Below the pieces are notes generated by a model. The model had not been told where the DNA came from, did no database searches, and saw nothing but the letters and a program-made list of their open reading frames with translations. 64,000 bases of DNA, taken from positions 227,591 through 291,590 of the forward strand of contig QPMI01000099.1 of NCBI GenBank assembly GCA_004431415.1, given 5' to 3'. This DNA comes from Cyanophora paradoxa. Taxonomy: Eukaryota > Glaucocystophyceae > Cyanophorales > Cyanophoraceae. Positions 44,901 to 53,929 of this stretch are shown here, piece after piece. Made by a program: the position numbers and the translations under genes. The stretch's first letter is position 1. Every line of letters begins with the position of its first letter.

Positions 44901-45802
44901 CAGTGGGCCCGCCAGCTCCGAGCCACGTGCGCTCGACACAGCGCTTTGACATTGACATCGGCTTCCGTGCTCACACACACGCACGCCGCAGCGTCGTCGG
45001 CGTCTGCCCCGACATCGTCCAACACCTCTGCGAGCCCCGCGTGCGCGTCGTGACGAACCCGAAGCTGGGGCCGCTGGCGACCGACGTGGGCCCCGCCGGC
45101 AACTTCTCCTTCGCGCCCGAAAAGCCGGCGTGGGCCTTCCGCATGGCCGGCGCCCCTCTCATCACCGCCGAATTCAGCCGGGAGGTCCCCGACACCTACC
45201 TCGCCAACGCCGCGTGCGCCCCAGCTCGGAACTGGGCCGGGTCGTCCCTCCTCCGTCATTAGACTTGTTCCGCGCCGCAGCATCCTAATAAGATTTTATA
45301 TGAAGATTTGGTCCTCCTCCGTACCTCTCAATTAGACTTGCTCCGCGCCGCAGCATCGCGCCCGGCGAGGTCCTGCGCACCTACTTCGTCAGCCTCAGAT
45401 GTGCGTTTGCCGCGTCCAAGCCGTAACTATATAAAGCTTCAGCTAGCTATAGGCCCAGCAGCGCGCCCGTGGCGTGCATGTGCCGCCTCGCCTCACCCCG
45501 CTCGCCCCCACGCTGTGGCAGTGCCTCGCCCCCGTAATTATATAAAGCTTCAGCCCTCGCCTCACCCCGCTCGCCCCCGTAATTATATAAAGCTTCAGCC
45601 CTCGCCTCACCCCGCTCGCCCCCGTAATTATATAAAGCTTCAGCTAGGCCAAGTGCGCCCGTGGCGCCCCGCCTCGCCTCACCCCGCTCGCCCCCGCGCT
45701 GCGGCAGGCGCCTTCAACAAGGGGATCCCCGAGCCCGTCCGGGCCTTCACGGCCTCGCTCGCGCCCGTGCGCGTGGAGATCCGCAAGCCGCCAGAGGCCT
45801 AG
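32922..45802 (+). CDS. Secreted subtilisin-like serine protease (S8, proteinase-K type) with large C-terminal extension; one exon split by a CACTA transposon
   Basis: Frame-consistent exons include 33,032-33,138, 33,602-33,668, 33,716-33,804, 33,898-34,021, 34,096-34,321, 34,376-34,524, 34,599-34,671, 34,716-34,791, 34,855-35,044, 35,126-35,231 and one from 35,316. The first two form an inhibitor-I9 propeptide (VRHVFRRAFLGFSS...SHEHVKLVVPD). Catalytic Asp is in DIYVVDTGVLATHPELEGR, His in SHGTAVAAAAAG, the oxyanion Asn in AAGNDYADG and Ser in GTSFAAGIAAGVAAL. The C-terminal part has PPC-like strands (GTYYVLVQGN, QPYYLLVEG), five homologous exons (37.8-39.8 kb) and further Cys-containing exons. 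The last exon ends VRVEIRKPPEA at the stop 45,800-45,802. The exon begun near 41,426 is interrupted at 41,541 and resumes at 44,444. The first exon with the signal peptide (near 32,922 or upstream) was not resolved. The role is probably secreted proteolysis. Confidence 0.85.
33296..33470. repeat. C-rich low-complexity intron tract
   Basis: Runs of C broken by single A, T or G and by CCTCCCT words occupy the intron between the two propeptide exons of the subtilase gene. It has no coding value. Confidence 0.9.
37831..39760 (+). repeat. Five tandem homologous exons of the subtilase gene (beta-sandwich-like repeats)
   Basis: Each exon of about 300 bases begins APWAP or a variant, contains (A/V)VRVSFTPGQSV, a Cys, GGPYAVNATV and SCRALVRAS(T/S)GLPSAW, and ends VPAG before the donor. 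Approximate positions are 37,831-38,131, 38,209-38,518, 38,623-38,926, 39,025-39,332 and 39,456-39,740. Where checked they begin and end in phase 1, so they can be duplicated without a frameshift. Exons 3 and 4 and their following introns are almost identical at a spacing of about 407 bp, a recent duplication. Two conserved Cys per repeat suggest a disulphide. The fold is probably fibronectin-III or Ig-like, inferred from pattern only. Confidence 0.85.
40061..40210. repeat. Two tandem copies of a 90-bp unit in a subtilase intron
   Basis: TTGCGCGGTTCTGCATGGAA occurs at 40,063 and 40,153, each followed by CTGTC and CTCCTCTAGATTTC. The surrounding 39.8-40.8 kb shows no recognised exon and is probably intron. 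Confidence 0.75.
41541..44440. mobile_element. Non-autonomous CACTA (CMC/EnSpm) DNA transposon, 2,900 bp
   Basis: The element begins CACTAGTAAAAAGGGGTCCG and ends with its reverse complement, CGGACCCCTTTTTACTAGTG. The inverted repeat extends about 40 bp. Sub-terminal regions carry many short GATCTAATT/AATTAGATC and CTAATATATTAG words, typical of CACTA ends. The 3-bp target duplication is CAT (41,538-41,540 and 44,441-44,443). Removing the element and one CAT joins CTG CCC AT to C GAT CCC in frame with the subtilase exon. No transposase was recognised inside; the interior has a 142-bp tandem array. The insertion adds a stop eight codons into the element. Confidence 0.93.
43331..44030. repeat. 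142-bp tandem repeat, five copies, inside the CACTA element
   Basis: TCCTCGATGA occurs at 43,361, 43,503, 43,645, 43,787 and 43,929, exactly 142 bp apart, and units differ at only a few bases. Each unit has the order GCGCAG, a 35-base GC-rich stretch ending ATGAAG, then GTACGCGCTCC (or GTACTCGC), so each looks like a tiny exon with acceptor and donor. Since 142 is not a multiple of three, long frames crossing it are artefacts. Confidence 0.93.
45420..45690. repeat. 45-bp tandem repeat in the last subtilase intron
   Basis: CGTAATTATATAAAGCTTCAG recurs at 45,533, 45,578 and 45,623 (spacing 45), with a variant near 45,424. Each is preceded by CTCGCCTCACCCCGCTCGCC. The block lies between the exon ending TYFVSLR and the final exon from 45,710. 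A separate duplicated word, TTAGACTTG(T/C)TCCGCGCCGC, is at 45,259 and 45,331. Confidence 0.85.
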
Positions 45803-46186
45803 GCGGTGGCCCGTGGATCCCCATCAGGCCGGGCTGAAGCTGTAGGTCTCTAGCTGCTAAGCTACGGGACGAATTCGAAGTTCGGAGACGAAGCGCCTTT
45901 TGGTTTTTAATTTTTAGTTTCTTTGATGCACCTTGGCTCGGCACCTCGCTCGGGGTTTGTGTTTCTATGATACTAGGACACGATATTCGCACTCGGTGCC
46001 CTGCGTTTCCAATATTTCGGTTTTCGAGCCCTCGGTCCCGCCCATACATGGGAGGGGTCGGTCTCCCGTACCCCGTCCCAGACCCTCCCCCCGCCTCGAG
46101 CATCACGTACGGGAGTGCCCCACCCGTAGAATTCATTTTCAAGCGGGGATTGGGAGGTTTTGGGGGTCAAGGGCCGGGGCTCATGA
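45803..46186. other. Intergenic between convergent 3' ends
   Basis: It lies between the stop of the subtilase gene (plus) and the stop of the H3-variant gene (minus). No gene is seen, and both 3' untranslated regions probably lie here. Confidence 0.6.
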
Positions 46187-47053
46187 TCACCCCGACGCCA
46201 CCGCCTCGACCTTGTCCTCGCGACGGATGCGCCTCCGGAGCTGTATATCTTTGGGCTGGATCGTCACGCTGCGGCGTAGGCGCGCGTCTAGCGCGTCAGG
46301 TCGGGCATCGGGCACGCGATCGCGGGACATTCAACTTATAATATTAATTAGGGTATCAATGATGATTATTTGGGCGCACCGCTTTGCATGAATGGCCATC
46401 AAATTGCCGTCCTCAAAGGTCTCGATCGCGTGCCTGCGCGCGGGGGGCCGGGGTGGGATGCATATGATTACGTTAATTAGATGTGGGAATTTAGTATGAT
46501 CATGAGACTTACGCCTCGGCGGCCTCACGCAGGGCGAGAATCGAGTCCTTTGACCAGCGGATCCCAAACGGGACGTTGGACTCGCCCGTGTTGCGCCGTT
46601 CCTTGAGTTGATCGTCCGTGATCTCCTTGACGAGTCGCAGAAACGGACCGAGCGCGATGATAGGCTGCGTCGACTGCGTTATATGTACATGTTAGTATAT
46701 CAATATCTATACCATAGTATCATGTACGTTTCCGCATACGTAACTTAGTAAGGAAATTGAATGATTATATATAACGTACCTTTTGCCACTTGCGAATTTC
46801 CCTGAGAGCCACCGTGCCCTGAATTTCGAAATCATAGTCGCCGATTCACCAACTCAATGAGTAAGCTTAAGCTTTAAGCTTACTATTAAGAAACGTGTAC
46901 CGGGCGATAGCGATGAGGTTTCTTCACCCCACCGGCCGCGGGAGCGTTCTTTCTCGCGCTCTTGGACGACGACTTCAGAGAGGCGAAGCGCTTGCGCGGG
47001 GCCTTGTGTCCGGTCCCCTTCTTAGACCCTTGCGCGTGTTTCGTGCGCGCCAT
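46187..47053 (-). CDS. CENH3: Histone H3 variant with CENP-A (cenH3) features, 162 aa, five exons
   Basis: Exons are 47,053-46,901, 46,818-46,780, 46,673-46,513, 46,433-46,380 and 46,268-46,187; donors gtacac, gtacgt, gtaagt and gtgcgc; all acceptors CAG; total 489 bases in one frame. The tail starts [20 protein letters not shown] and reaches [11 protein letters not shown], about eight residues longer than in canonical H3. The core reads [15 protein letters not shown], then [10 protein letters not shown], where the Gln after Phe in canonical H3 (PFQRLVREI) is replaced by Leu. Loop 1 between alpha-1 and alpha-2 is about 12 residues longer and ends with [16 protein letters not shown]; a Trp just before alpha-2 is common in cenH3. 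It continues [20 protein letters not shown] and ends with a short extension. CENP-A replaces H3 in centromeric nucleosomes. H3 family membership is certain; the centromeric role is inferred. Confidence 0.93.
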
Positions 47054-47315
47054 CCGGGTCCGATCGTCCCGCGCGCGAGCGGCCTGCGAGAGTCGATCGC
47101 GTGGGCGTCTAGGGTGCGGCCCTCGTGGGGGGATCCGGAGGCCTAGGCCTAGAATTAGGGGCCGGGGGGTTCACGGGGGTACTCAGAGGCCCAGCGAGAT
47201 GCCGCTGCGCTCATCTCGCGAACAAACGATTTTCCGGATGTATTTGTGCATCCCGCGAGACCGAAGAGGGGGTACATGGGAATGTACATGCCTAGCTATA
47301 GGTTTAATAATATAA
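47054..47315. promoter_or_regulatory. Short gap upstream of the H3 variant
   Basis: These 262 bases separate the H3-variant start from the stop of the next minus-strand ORF, so they must hold the H3-variant promoter. I see no clear TATA box or known histone-promoter motif. Confidence 0.35.
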
Positions 47316-47651
47316 TTAGAACTCGTCGGCGAAGCGCTTCGGCGGGCCGACGAGGCGGAGGGGGGCGCGGGGCTTGAAGCCGGCCTTGATGCATTCCGCC
47401 GCGTAGACTTCGTAGGTAAAGCTGTTCAGCGCGTCGCACACGAGGGCGTCGAGCTCCGGATCGCTGGGGAGGCCGCACGCCGTAATGTCCTCGGGCGTCC
47501 AGAGCTTGGCAGAGGGGCGCGTCTCGGACGTGGGCTTGATCTCGACGGCGGGGTCCGTGCTCGAGCTCGTCGGCGTCGCGACTGCATCGCGATCGGCGAG
47601 GGGCGTCGCGCGCGACGGCGGGCTCGCGTCGGTGTACACGTTGGCGTCCAT
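47316..47651 (-). CDS. Hypothetical 111-aa protein
   Basis: An uninterrupted frame from the ATG at 47,651 (MDANVYTDASPPSRATPLAD) has a Thr/Ser/Pro-rich N-terminal half. Its ordered C-terminal half (LWTPEDITACGLPSDPELDA, then FTYEVYAAECIKAGFKPRAP) ends at 47,316. No domain is recognised. Amino-acid usage in the second half looks protein-like, and the gene is co-oriented with the H3 variant. Confidence 0.55.
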   Translation of the reverse strand: MDANVYTDASPPSRATPLADRDAVATPTSSSTDPAVEIKPTSETRPSAKLWTPEDITACGLPSDPELDALVCDALNSFTYEVYAAECIKAGFKPRAPLRLVGPPKRFADEF

Positions 47652-47833
47652 GGTGGCTGGAATTCAACGATCGCGAGGAGATTTAGAGAAAGAGGAATGG
47701 TGGTCCGGGCCTTCCCTGCGGGTCCCGCCCGCGCAGAATCCCTCGCGGATTCGAGCGAAAGCAGCAATTTCACTATCTTGTATTCAGACGAAACCAGGCT
47801 CGAGCGCACGGATACACGAATCGAGGATGCAGC

Positions 47834-49762
47834 TCACGCGGCCTCGGCGTGATCGTTGGGGGCCGACGTCGACCCGCCGCCGCCGCCATCCGAGCTCGAG
47901 CTCGCGCCGTCCGCCTTGAGCCGAAACACCGCCGCCGGCATCCGAACCAGGGCCGCCCCGTTCTCGCCCTTGTACGAGGCGACGCGCTCCTGGAGCCGCT
48001 GCTCGAGCGCGGCGACGGCCTCGGCGGGGGCCCGCTGGAGGAGCGGGAGGTAGGCGATAAAGTCGTGCGGGCTGACGCCATCGCCGACGACGCGCGCAAG
48101 GCCGGGGAGCCGCTGCAGGACGCGTGCGCAGGAGCAGAGGTCGGCGTAGACCTTGGCGCACGCCGCCCGGTCCTCGAGGCGCAGGCCGCACGCCTCGAGG
48201 ATCGGCGAGTACTTTGGCTCCACGCTGTCCTTGCGGAAGAGGCCCCAGCTCCTCGGGTTCCGCCCGTTGGCCTCCCGGAAGCGCTCGAACGCGCCGAGGA
48301 TGCCGGAGCTGACGAGGAGGAGGCACCGGATCCGCTCGCGACCCGCGTGCTGCGCGCGGGCGTAGAGGGCCCGCCGGGCGCCGGCGTCGGCGTCGAGCTG
48401 GATCCCCACCAGGGCCGCGTCGACCTGCGGGCGGGGCGGGCATGAGGTGAGGCCGGGGGGAGGGGTCGAGATGGAGGGCGTACCCCCCGCCGGAGGCCGC
48501 GCTCGAGCTCGGCGAGGGCCGCCGCGCCCTCGTCCTCCTCCTGGGCGGGCGCACCCTCCTCCCCCGGCCCCTCGTCGCCCCCGCCCCGCTCCGAGCCCGA
48601 GTCGGACGAGGAGGAGAGCTCCTCCATCGCCCCCTCGAACGCCGCCCGCCGCTCCTCCTCCCACGTCTCCATCGGGTCCGCCTCGCCCTGCGCGCCGGGC
48701 GCGCCCTCCTCGGAGCCGGCGTCGGCGTCGTCGTCGTCGTCGTACTCGGAGAGCCTGCACGTGTACGCCTGGTAGAGGAGCTTGGCGAGCTTCTCGCTCT
48801 CCCACGGCGGCCGCCGCTCGGCCGGCTGCCGCCGCGCCCGCTTGGCGAGGGCCCCGGGCCCGCGGCGGCGGCGCCCTTGCTGGCGTCTCCGTCCTCGAGC
48901 TCGTCCTCTTGCTCGCGCTCGGCGGCGGCGGAGGCCGCGCGGCGGGGGCGACGCGCCGCGGCGGGCGGCGCGGCGGCTCCGGATCCGATTCCGCAGAGGC
49001 CGCCGCGGCGGGGGTGGGCTCCGGGGGGCCGGAGCCGCCCTGGGAATCTCAGCGGGCGCCGGCGCCGAGGAGGACGAGGCCCCCGCGCCGTCGCAGAGGG
49101 CGAGGGCGGGGCGCGCCTCCGGGGCCGACGGGCGCGCCGCCGACGGGCGGTTCGCGAGGTAGACGGCGTGCTGGGCGGCCTGGGAGACGCTCGCCGCGCC
49201 GGCCCAGGACTCGGGGCGCTCGGCCTCGTGGACAAAGGCGCGGTAGGCAAGGTAGCCGTCGACGCGCGACGAGGGGACGAGGGCGGCGAGCGTGGGGTGC
49301 GGCTCGCGGCACGCCCCCTGCGCCATGGGCACTCGACCTCGCCCTCGGCGTCTCCGGCGGCGTCGGCGCAGCGAAGGCCTGCGCGCGCGGCGACGGGGTG
49401 AGCGGGCGGTCAGGGGGGGTAAGGCGGGGTACCGGTACCTTGGGGACGCAGGCGAGGCACGCGAGGCCGTGGTGTCCGATGAGGCGGCCCGCCCGCTCGT
49501 CGTTGAGGTCGATCGCGCGGTCGAGGTCGCCGCCGCCGGCGAGCTCGACGATGCTCGCCGCGAGGCACGCCGGGACGTAGGCCGGAGGGTGGAGCCGCTG
49601 CGAGCGGCAGACGGAGCATTGTGGGCGTAGGTCGAGTTCGAGCCACGCCGAGATGTACTTGGGCCGCGAGACCCGCGCGCCGCGCGTATCCAGCGGCGGG
49701 GCGGCGCCGGCGGACCCCGCGGCGGGCTCGGCCCGCTCCTTACCCTTAGCTCCCGTACCCAT
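47834..49762 (-). CDS. Cys-rich N-terminus plus acidic and Arg-rich protein, 582 aa, three exons
   Basis: Exons are 49,762-49,439, 49,317-48,484 and 48,424-47,834, all phase 0; donors gtaccg and gtacgc; acceptors CAG. Exon 1 includes KYISAWLELDLRPQCSVCRS and later GHHGLACLACVPK, so Cys-x2-Cys...Cys...His-His-x4-Cys-x2-Cys could bind zinc. Exon 2 has SSRVDGYLAYRAFVHEAERP, an Arg-rich stretch, PPWESEKLAKLLYQAYTCRL, poly-Asp and Ser/Glu tracts. Exon 3 is a compact helical domain (VDAALVGIQLDADAGARRAL, ILGAFERFREANGRNP, ASYKGENGAALVRMPAAVF), ending SAPNDHAEAA. An in-frame ATG further upstream near 49,879 is possible; I chose 49,762 as the more compact start. The mixture suggests a nuclear DNA- or RNA-associated protein. 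The family is not recognised. Confidence 0.75.
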
Positions 49763-49895
49763 GCAGGCCCGGACGCGATCGCCGCTCGTCCACGAGTGGC
49801 CCCCGCGGGCCGCGGGACGCTCTCCTTTACGAATCGCAGCGGGCCGGCGGACAAGGCGGAGGCCCGAGGCGGGGAGCAAACGCAGGAGAGGTGCG

Positions 49896-50540
49896 CCTAC
49901 CCCCGCCGCCCGTCACGGAGCCAAGTCAGTTCCCTCTAGGGCGGCGCCGGCGGCGGGCGAGGGACTTACCTCGCGCCGCCGGGGGTACGAAGGAAAGCGA
50001 TGCGGGCCTACCCCCGCCGCCCGTCACGGAGCCGAGTCAGTTCCCTCTAGGGCGGCGCCGGCGGCGGGCGAAGAGCTCACCGCGCCGCCGGGGGTACGAA
50101 GGAAAGAGACACGGGCCTACCCCCGCCGCCCGTCACGGAGCCGAGTCAGTTCCCTCTAGCGCGGCGCCGGCGGGGGGCGAAGAGCTCACCGCGCCGCCGG
50201 GGGAACGAAGGAAACAGACACGGGCCTACCCCCGCCGCCCGTCACGGAGCCGAGTCAGTTCCCTCTAGCGCGGCGCCGGCGGGGGGCGAAGAGCTCACCG
50301 CGCCGCCGGGGGAACGAAGGAAACAGACACGGGCCTACCCCCGCCGCCCGTCACGGAGCCGAGTCAGTTCCCTCTAGGGCGGCGCCGGCGGCGGGCGAAG
50401 AGCTTACCGCGCCGCCGGGGGTACGAAGGAAAGCGATGCGGGCCTACCCCTGCCGCCCGTCACGGAGCCGAGTCAGTTCCCTCTAGGAGGGCGCCGGCGT
50501 CGGGCGAGGGGCGTGTACCGCGCCGCGGGGGGTACGAAGG
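49896..50540. repeat. 109-bp minisatellite, about six copies
   Basis: Units begin CCTACCCCCGCCGCCCGTCA at 49,896, 50,007, 50,116, 50,225, 50,334 and 50,443 (the last starts CCTACCCCTGCC; spacing 109-111). Each contains GGAGCCGAGTCAGTTCCCTC, TAGGGCGGCGCCGGCG and GGGGGTACGAAGGAAAG. Further copies lie at 51,905-52,140, and an inverted one at 53,930-54,060. The array sits immediately upstream of the 582-aa gene and marks the start of the intron-poor region. Confidence 0.92.
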
Positions 50541-50559
50541 AAAGAGATGCTGGTGGAGG

Positions 50560-50720
50560 GAGAGGACCGGCCGCGTCCTAGGGAGAATCGCCGCCGCTCC
50601 GTGACGGCCGAGGGGGGTACGGACGGCGCCACGGCCGCCCCGCCCTAGACGAACGCGCCGCCGCTCCGTGACGGCCTTCAAAGGCCGCCGCAGCAGACTT
50701 CGTGACGTGAGCGGCTCTCG
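50560..50720. repeat. Partial 67-bp minisatellite units
   Basis: Two or so degenerate units with GGGGGGTACGGACGGCGCC and CGCCGCTCCGTGACGGCC match the larger array at 51,420-51,745. Confidence 0.75.
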
Positions 50721-50888
50721 GCGACCCATAGGGCGGCGGAAATACGACGCGTGCGCGTCCCGCGCGCGCCTTCCGTGCCGCCGCGCGAGCCGTGCGGGCG
50801 GGACTCCGGGACTCGAGCGGCGCCCCGCGCCCTCTGCCCGATAAAAGGGCGGTACCCCAGCGCCGGTCACGTGCACGCATCCGCTCCC

Positions 50889-51110
50889 ATGTCGCAGGAG
50901 ACGGCCCGGACGCTCGCCCACCGCCTCGCCCGCGAGCTCCCCCGGCAAGCTCCGATCCTCGTCGCCGTCCCCGACCCCGCCTTTTTCTTGCACGCGATCC
51001 ACCTTCTCGAGGCCAACACCAGAGACCTGTTCGCGGACTTTAAAATAAGCTACAAAGCGACTTTGGACGGGCGCTGGGCGTACAGATGGTCCCGCTCGAT
51101 TTTTAGATAG
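50889..51110 (+). CDS. Small intronless ORF, 73 aa, unknown
   Basis: The frame starts MSQETARTLAHRLARELPRQ and continues APILVAVPDPAFFLHAIHLL, EANTRDLFADFKISYKATL and RWAYRWSRSIFR to the stop. Composition is balanced and hydrophobic residues are spaced as in a folded helical protein, unlike the surrounding repeats. A TATA-like ATAAAAGGGC lies at 50,841-50,850, about 48 bases before the ATG. No family is recognised. It lies between minisatellite blocks in the same region as the GIY-YIG gene, and I suspect it belongs to the same inserted element. Confidence 0.5.
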   Translation: MSQETARTLAHRLARELPRQAPILVAVPDPAFFLHAIHLLEANTRDLFADFKISYKATLDGRWAYRWSRSIFR

Positions 51111-51419
51111 GAGGCGTGTGTTGATTGGAAACCGAGACCGCGCGCCCGGCGGAGGGCCGACTGCACGAGTGGGGGTGAGCGCGGGTCCCGGGTGGCGTCG
51201 TGCGGGGGCACGCACCGCCCGAACCGGGTTTCTATGGCGCCGCCGCGCGCGCGAAAGTCCCCCGCGCCCGCCGTTGCACTCGAAGCGAGTGTACCCCCGC
51301 TTCCGCTGCATGTAAAGCGAGTGTAAGTGACCGAAAGGTGGCCGCGAAGGCGCGCTTACAATGTGCGGGCAGGTCTCATCGAAGCAGGTGAGGAAGACGC
51401 GCGCCGCGAGAGGCGTACC

Positions 51420-52140
51420 CCTGCCGCCCCGCCCTAGACGGAATCGCCGCCGCTCCGTGACGGCCGAGGGGGGTACAGGCGGCGCCGCGTCCGCCCCGCC
51501 CTAGACGAACGCGCCGCGGCTCCGTGACGGCCGAGGGGGGTACGGGCAGCGCCGCGGCCGCCCCGCCCTAGACGAACACGCCGCGGCTCCGTGACGGCCG
51601 AGGGGGGTACGGGCGGCGCCGCAGCCGCCCCGCCCTAGACGAACACGCCGCGGCTCCGTGACGGCCGAGGGGGGTACGGGCGGCGCCGCGGCCGCCCCGC
51701 CCTAGACGAACGCGCCGCGGCTCCGTGACGGCCGAGGGGGGTACGGGTGGCGGAGGGCGGCGGAGGGCTCTGTCCTCTTTCCTTCGTACCCCTCGAGCTC
51801 GGTGGGCTCCTCCATCTGCGCGGGCGGGGATGAGAGTTGTACTTGTTATCTAATTGGCTTTTTATATATATCTTAGTGACAACTTCAGGGGATTTGGGCA
51901 GCACGAGGGGCTTACCGCGCCGCCGGGGTACGAAGGAAAGAGACACGGGCCTACCCCCGCCGCCCGTCACGGAGCCGAGTCAGTTCCCTCTAGGGCGGCG
52001 CCGGCGGCGGGCGAGGGGCGTACCGCGTTGCCGGGGGTACGAAGGAAAGAGACGCGAGCCTACCCCCGCCGCCCGTCACGGAGCCGAGTCAGTTCCCTCT
52101 AGGGCGGCGCCGGCGTCGGGCGAGGGCTTACCTTGGGGCG
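51420..52140. repeat. Left inverted arm of the GIY-YIG cassette: 67-bp array, unique link, 109-bp array
   Basis: GTGACGG starts 67-bp units at 51,457, 51,524, 51,591, 51,658 and 51,725. They are followed by a link containing TTTCCTTCGTACCCCTCGAG, TGGGCTCCTCCATCTGCGCG and GAGAGTTGTACTTG (51,777-51,846), and then two or three 109-bp units (51,915-52,140). The same three blocks occur in reverse order and reverse complement at 53,930-54,640, so the two regions form long imperfect terminal inverted repeats. Confidence 0.85.
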
Positions 52141-52409
52141 ATGCGGCCCGCATCCCTCTATCCCATAAGAGAAGCCGCGACTCGTCCCCGCGGGGTGTGG
52201 ATGGACGAAGACCGGCGCCCCCCCACGCCGGCGCCGCTTTCATCGTACCCGCCGCCGCCGCCCGCCGGGGCGCTCAGACCCGTGCCCCTCGGGCTGCCGC
52301 CCGCCGCGAGCTTCTCGAAGCGGGCGAGGCGCGCGCTACCTCCGGCCGAGCCGCCTGCGGAACGGGGATCAGACGTGTAAAGAGGACCGGGGCGCGGGAC
52401 TCGGTAGCA

Positions 52410-52508
52410 ATGGATTCCGAGGCACCTACCAAGGCCAAAGAGGACGCACACATCGCGGCGGGCGCGGCCGCAAACTCGGACCCCGAAGACGAGGCGACCA
52501 AGGGACCT

Positions 52509-52539
<31 letters not shown>

Positions 52540-52925
52540 GTAAGGCGCGGCCGTTCCACGCGAGCTTCGAGGGACAGCACGTGGCGTACCTCCTGCACAA
52601 CGGCCGCACGTGGTACACCGGCGAGACGGCGAACCTGACGCGGCGGTACAAGGAGCACACGCGCGGCACGATCCGCGGATCGTACACCAAAGGCAAAGGG
52701 CCCTGGCGCCTCGTGGCAGTTGCGGCGCCCTTTTCCAACCGCAGCGTCGCGCAAGGCTTCGAGACGACGCTCAAGGGCAAGTCGGGCGGCCAGGCGAAGC
52801 GCCTCGAGGCGATGCGCAAGCTGGCGACCGAGTACTCGGCGCCGGGCGCGCCGATCGCGGTGCACGTCAACCCGGATCTCTCGGATAGCGAAAGCGAGGG
52901 CTCTCCTGCGAGGGGCAGACCGTAG
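52410..52925 (+). CDS. GIY-YIG domain nuclease, 171 aa
   Basis: After a disordered N-terminus with a poly-Ala run (about residues 33-43), the domain begins HVAYLLHNGRTWYTGETANL. The GIY motif corresponds to VAY at 58-60 and YIG to WYTG at 68-71. The conserved Arg follows in TRRYKEH (78-79, with His 83), and the catalytic Glu is in GFETTLKG (Glu118). The layout matches the single-domain URI/SLX1-like GIY-YIG fold, which cleaves one DNA strand using a divalent metal. The frame is also open upstream to 51,837, but that part is repeat sequence, so I chose the ATG at 52,410. It is intronless, intact, and bracketed by inverted repeat arrays. Possible roles are a mobile-element or viral endonuclease, or a host SLX1-like protein; I favour the first because of context. 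Confidence 0.85.
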
Positions 52926-53180
52926 GGGCGTCAGCTAGGCCGGGGATCGAGCTCGGCCCGTCCACGGGCTCGCACGCATGGTAGAGCGATCTGATGCTGC
53001 ACGTACCTCGCGATCAACTCGAGCACCTGATCCGCGTTTGCTCGCCTCGCGGGAGGGACCGTGGGCTCCTCGGTGTGCAAGCACGGCGCGCTAAAGTAGG
53101 ACGCGTACCGGGGTACCCCCGAACGCGCTTCGTGCGGCGATCCGAGGCGCTCTGTGCCTCGAAATCAACCAAAGCGCATT
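52926..53180. other. Short gap after the GIY-YIG gene
   Basis: No clear feature is seen. It lies between the GIY-YIG stop and the 3' end of the minus-strand relic. Confidence 0.4.
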
Positions 53181-53892
53181 CCCTTAGGGCGTCAAAGGCT
53201 GTCCTTTCCGCTCAATCGCCTCGGCGCCCAAGTACGAGGGCTCGAAGCGGCGGAACGTGCACCCTCGAGTGCGCGGGTGTTCCTCGTGCGCCATGTTCGA
53301 GCTGTTTCGCGCATTCATGGCCCCGAGGCGAGACGCCGGCCGCGCCCGCGGCGATGCCGAAAGGGATGTCGGCCCCGCGGCGACCGCGGCGGCGGCGACG
53401 ACGGCGGGGCTCCTTCCCGAGCTCTCGTGCCTCTCCTGAGCCCGCCGCCCTCCGCCTTTGGCACCCGCCCGCTCTCTGATCGACTCAACATAGTCCGCCG
53501 GCCGCGGTACGTGAGCACCGCCCGTCCGCGCTGGATCGCCCGCACAAACCTCACGAGCTTGCCGCGTCGCCCTCGCAGGTCGTGATGCCAGCCTACCGCG
53601 GGCACCCAAGGGCGACGTACGCGTCGACGGCGACCGCGCGCGGCCATCTCGCACGAGCGCCCGCTCCAGAGCTTGCGGTCGGCCAGCAGGCGGCGCACAT
53701 CGTCCAGCGCGTTCTCGGAGAGCGCCGTCGCGTCGGCCGCGGTGCGCAGAACATCTTTAAGCCGCGCTGAGGTTCGTCCCGTTGCCCGCGCTTCGATGGC
53801 GATCCGGCGTCGATCGCCGCTTCACCGCGCGCCCCGCAGGCATCGCAGACGGCGCCCTCGCACGACCAAAGGATCATCCCTCCGGGGCACAT
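53180..53892 (-). pseudogene. Frameshifted small gene with a Cys-rich N-terminus
   Basis: The minus strand starts MCPGGMILWSCEGAVCDACG at 53,892. Coding-like sequence then continues in another frame (AADATALSENALDDVRRLLA, DRKLWSGRSCEMA) and later in a third (RRFEPSYLGAEAIERKG). I could not keep one frame beyond about 150 bases. Either it is a decayed gene or the sequence has indels. The Cys cluster resembles a zinc ribbon. It converges on the GIY-YIG gene within the same cassette. Confidence 0.45.
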
Positions 53893-53929
53893 CGGCGGCG
53901 GCTGCGATTCGTACCCCCGTGCGTACCGT

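Noticed and set aside
49896-50540. Regular 109-bp direct repeats as a possible CRISPR array
   Set aside because: The whole unit is conserved with no variable spacers, and the context is eukaryotic.
52410-52925. GIY-YIG domain as a remnant of a Penelope-like retroelement
   Set aside because: No reverse transcriptase or Penelope-type sequence is adjacent, the ORF is a complete single-domain protein, and the flanks are inverted arrays rather than Penelope repeats.
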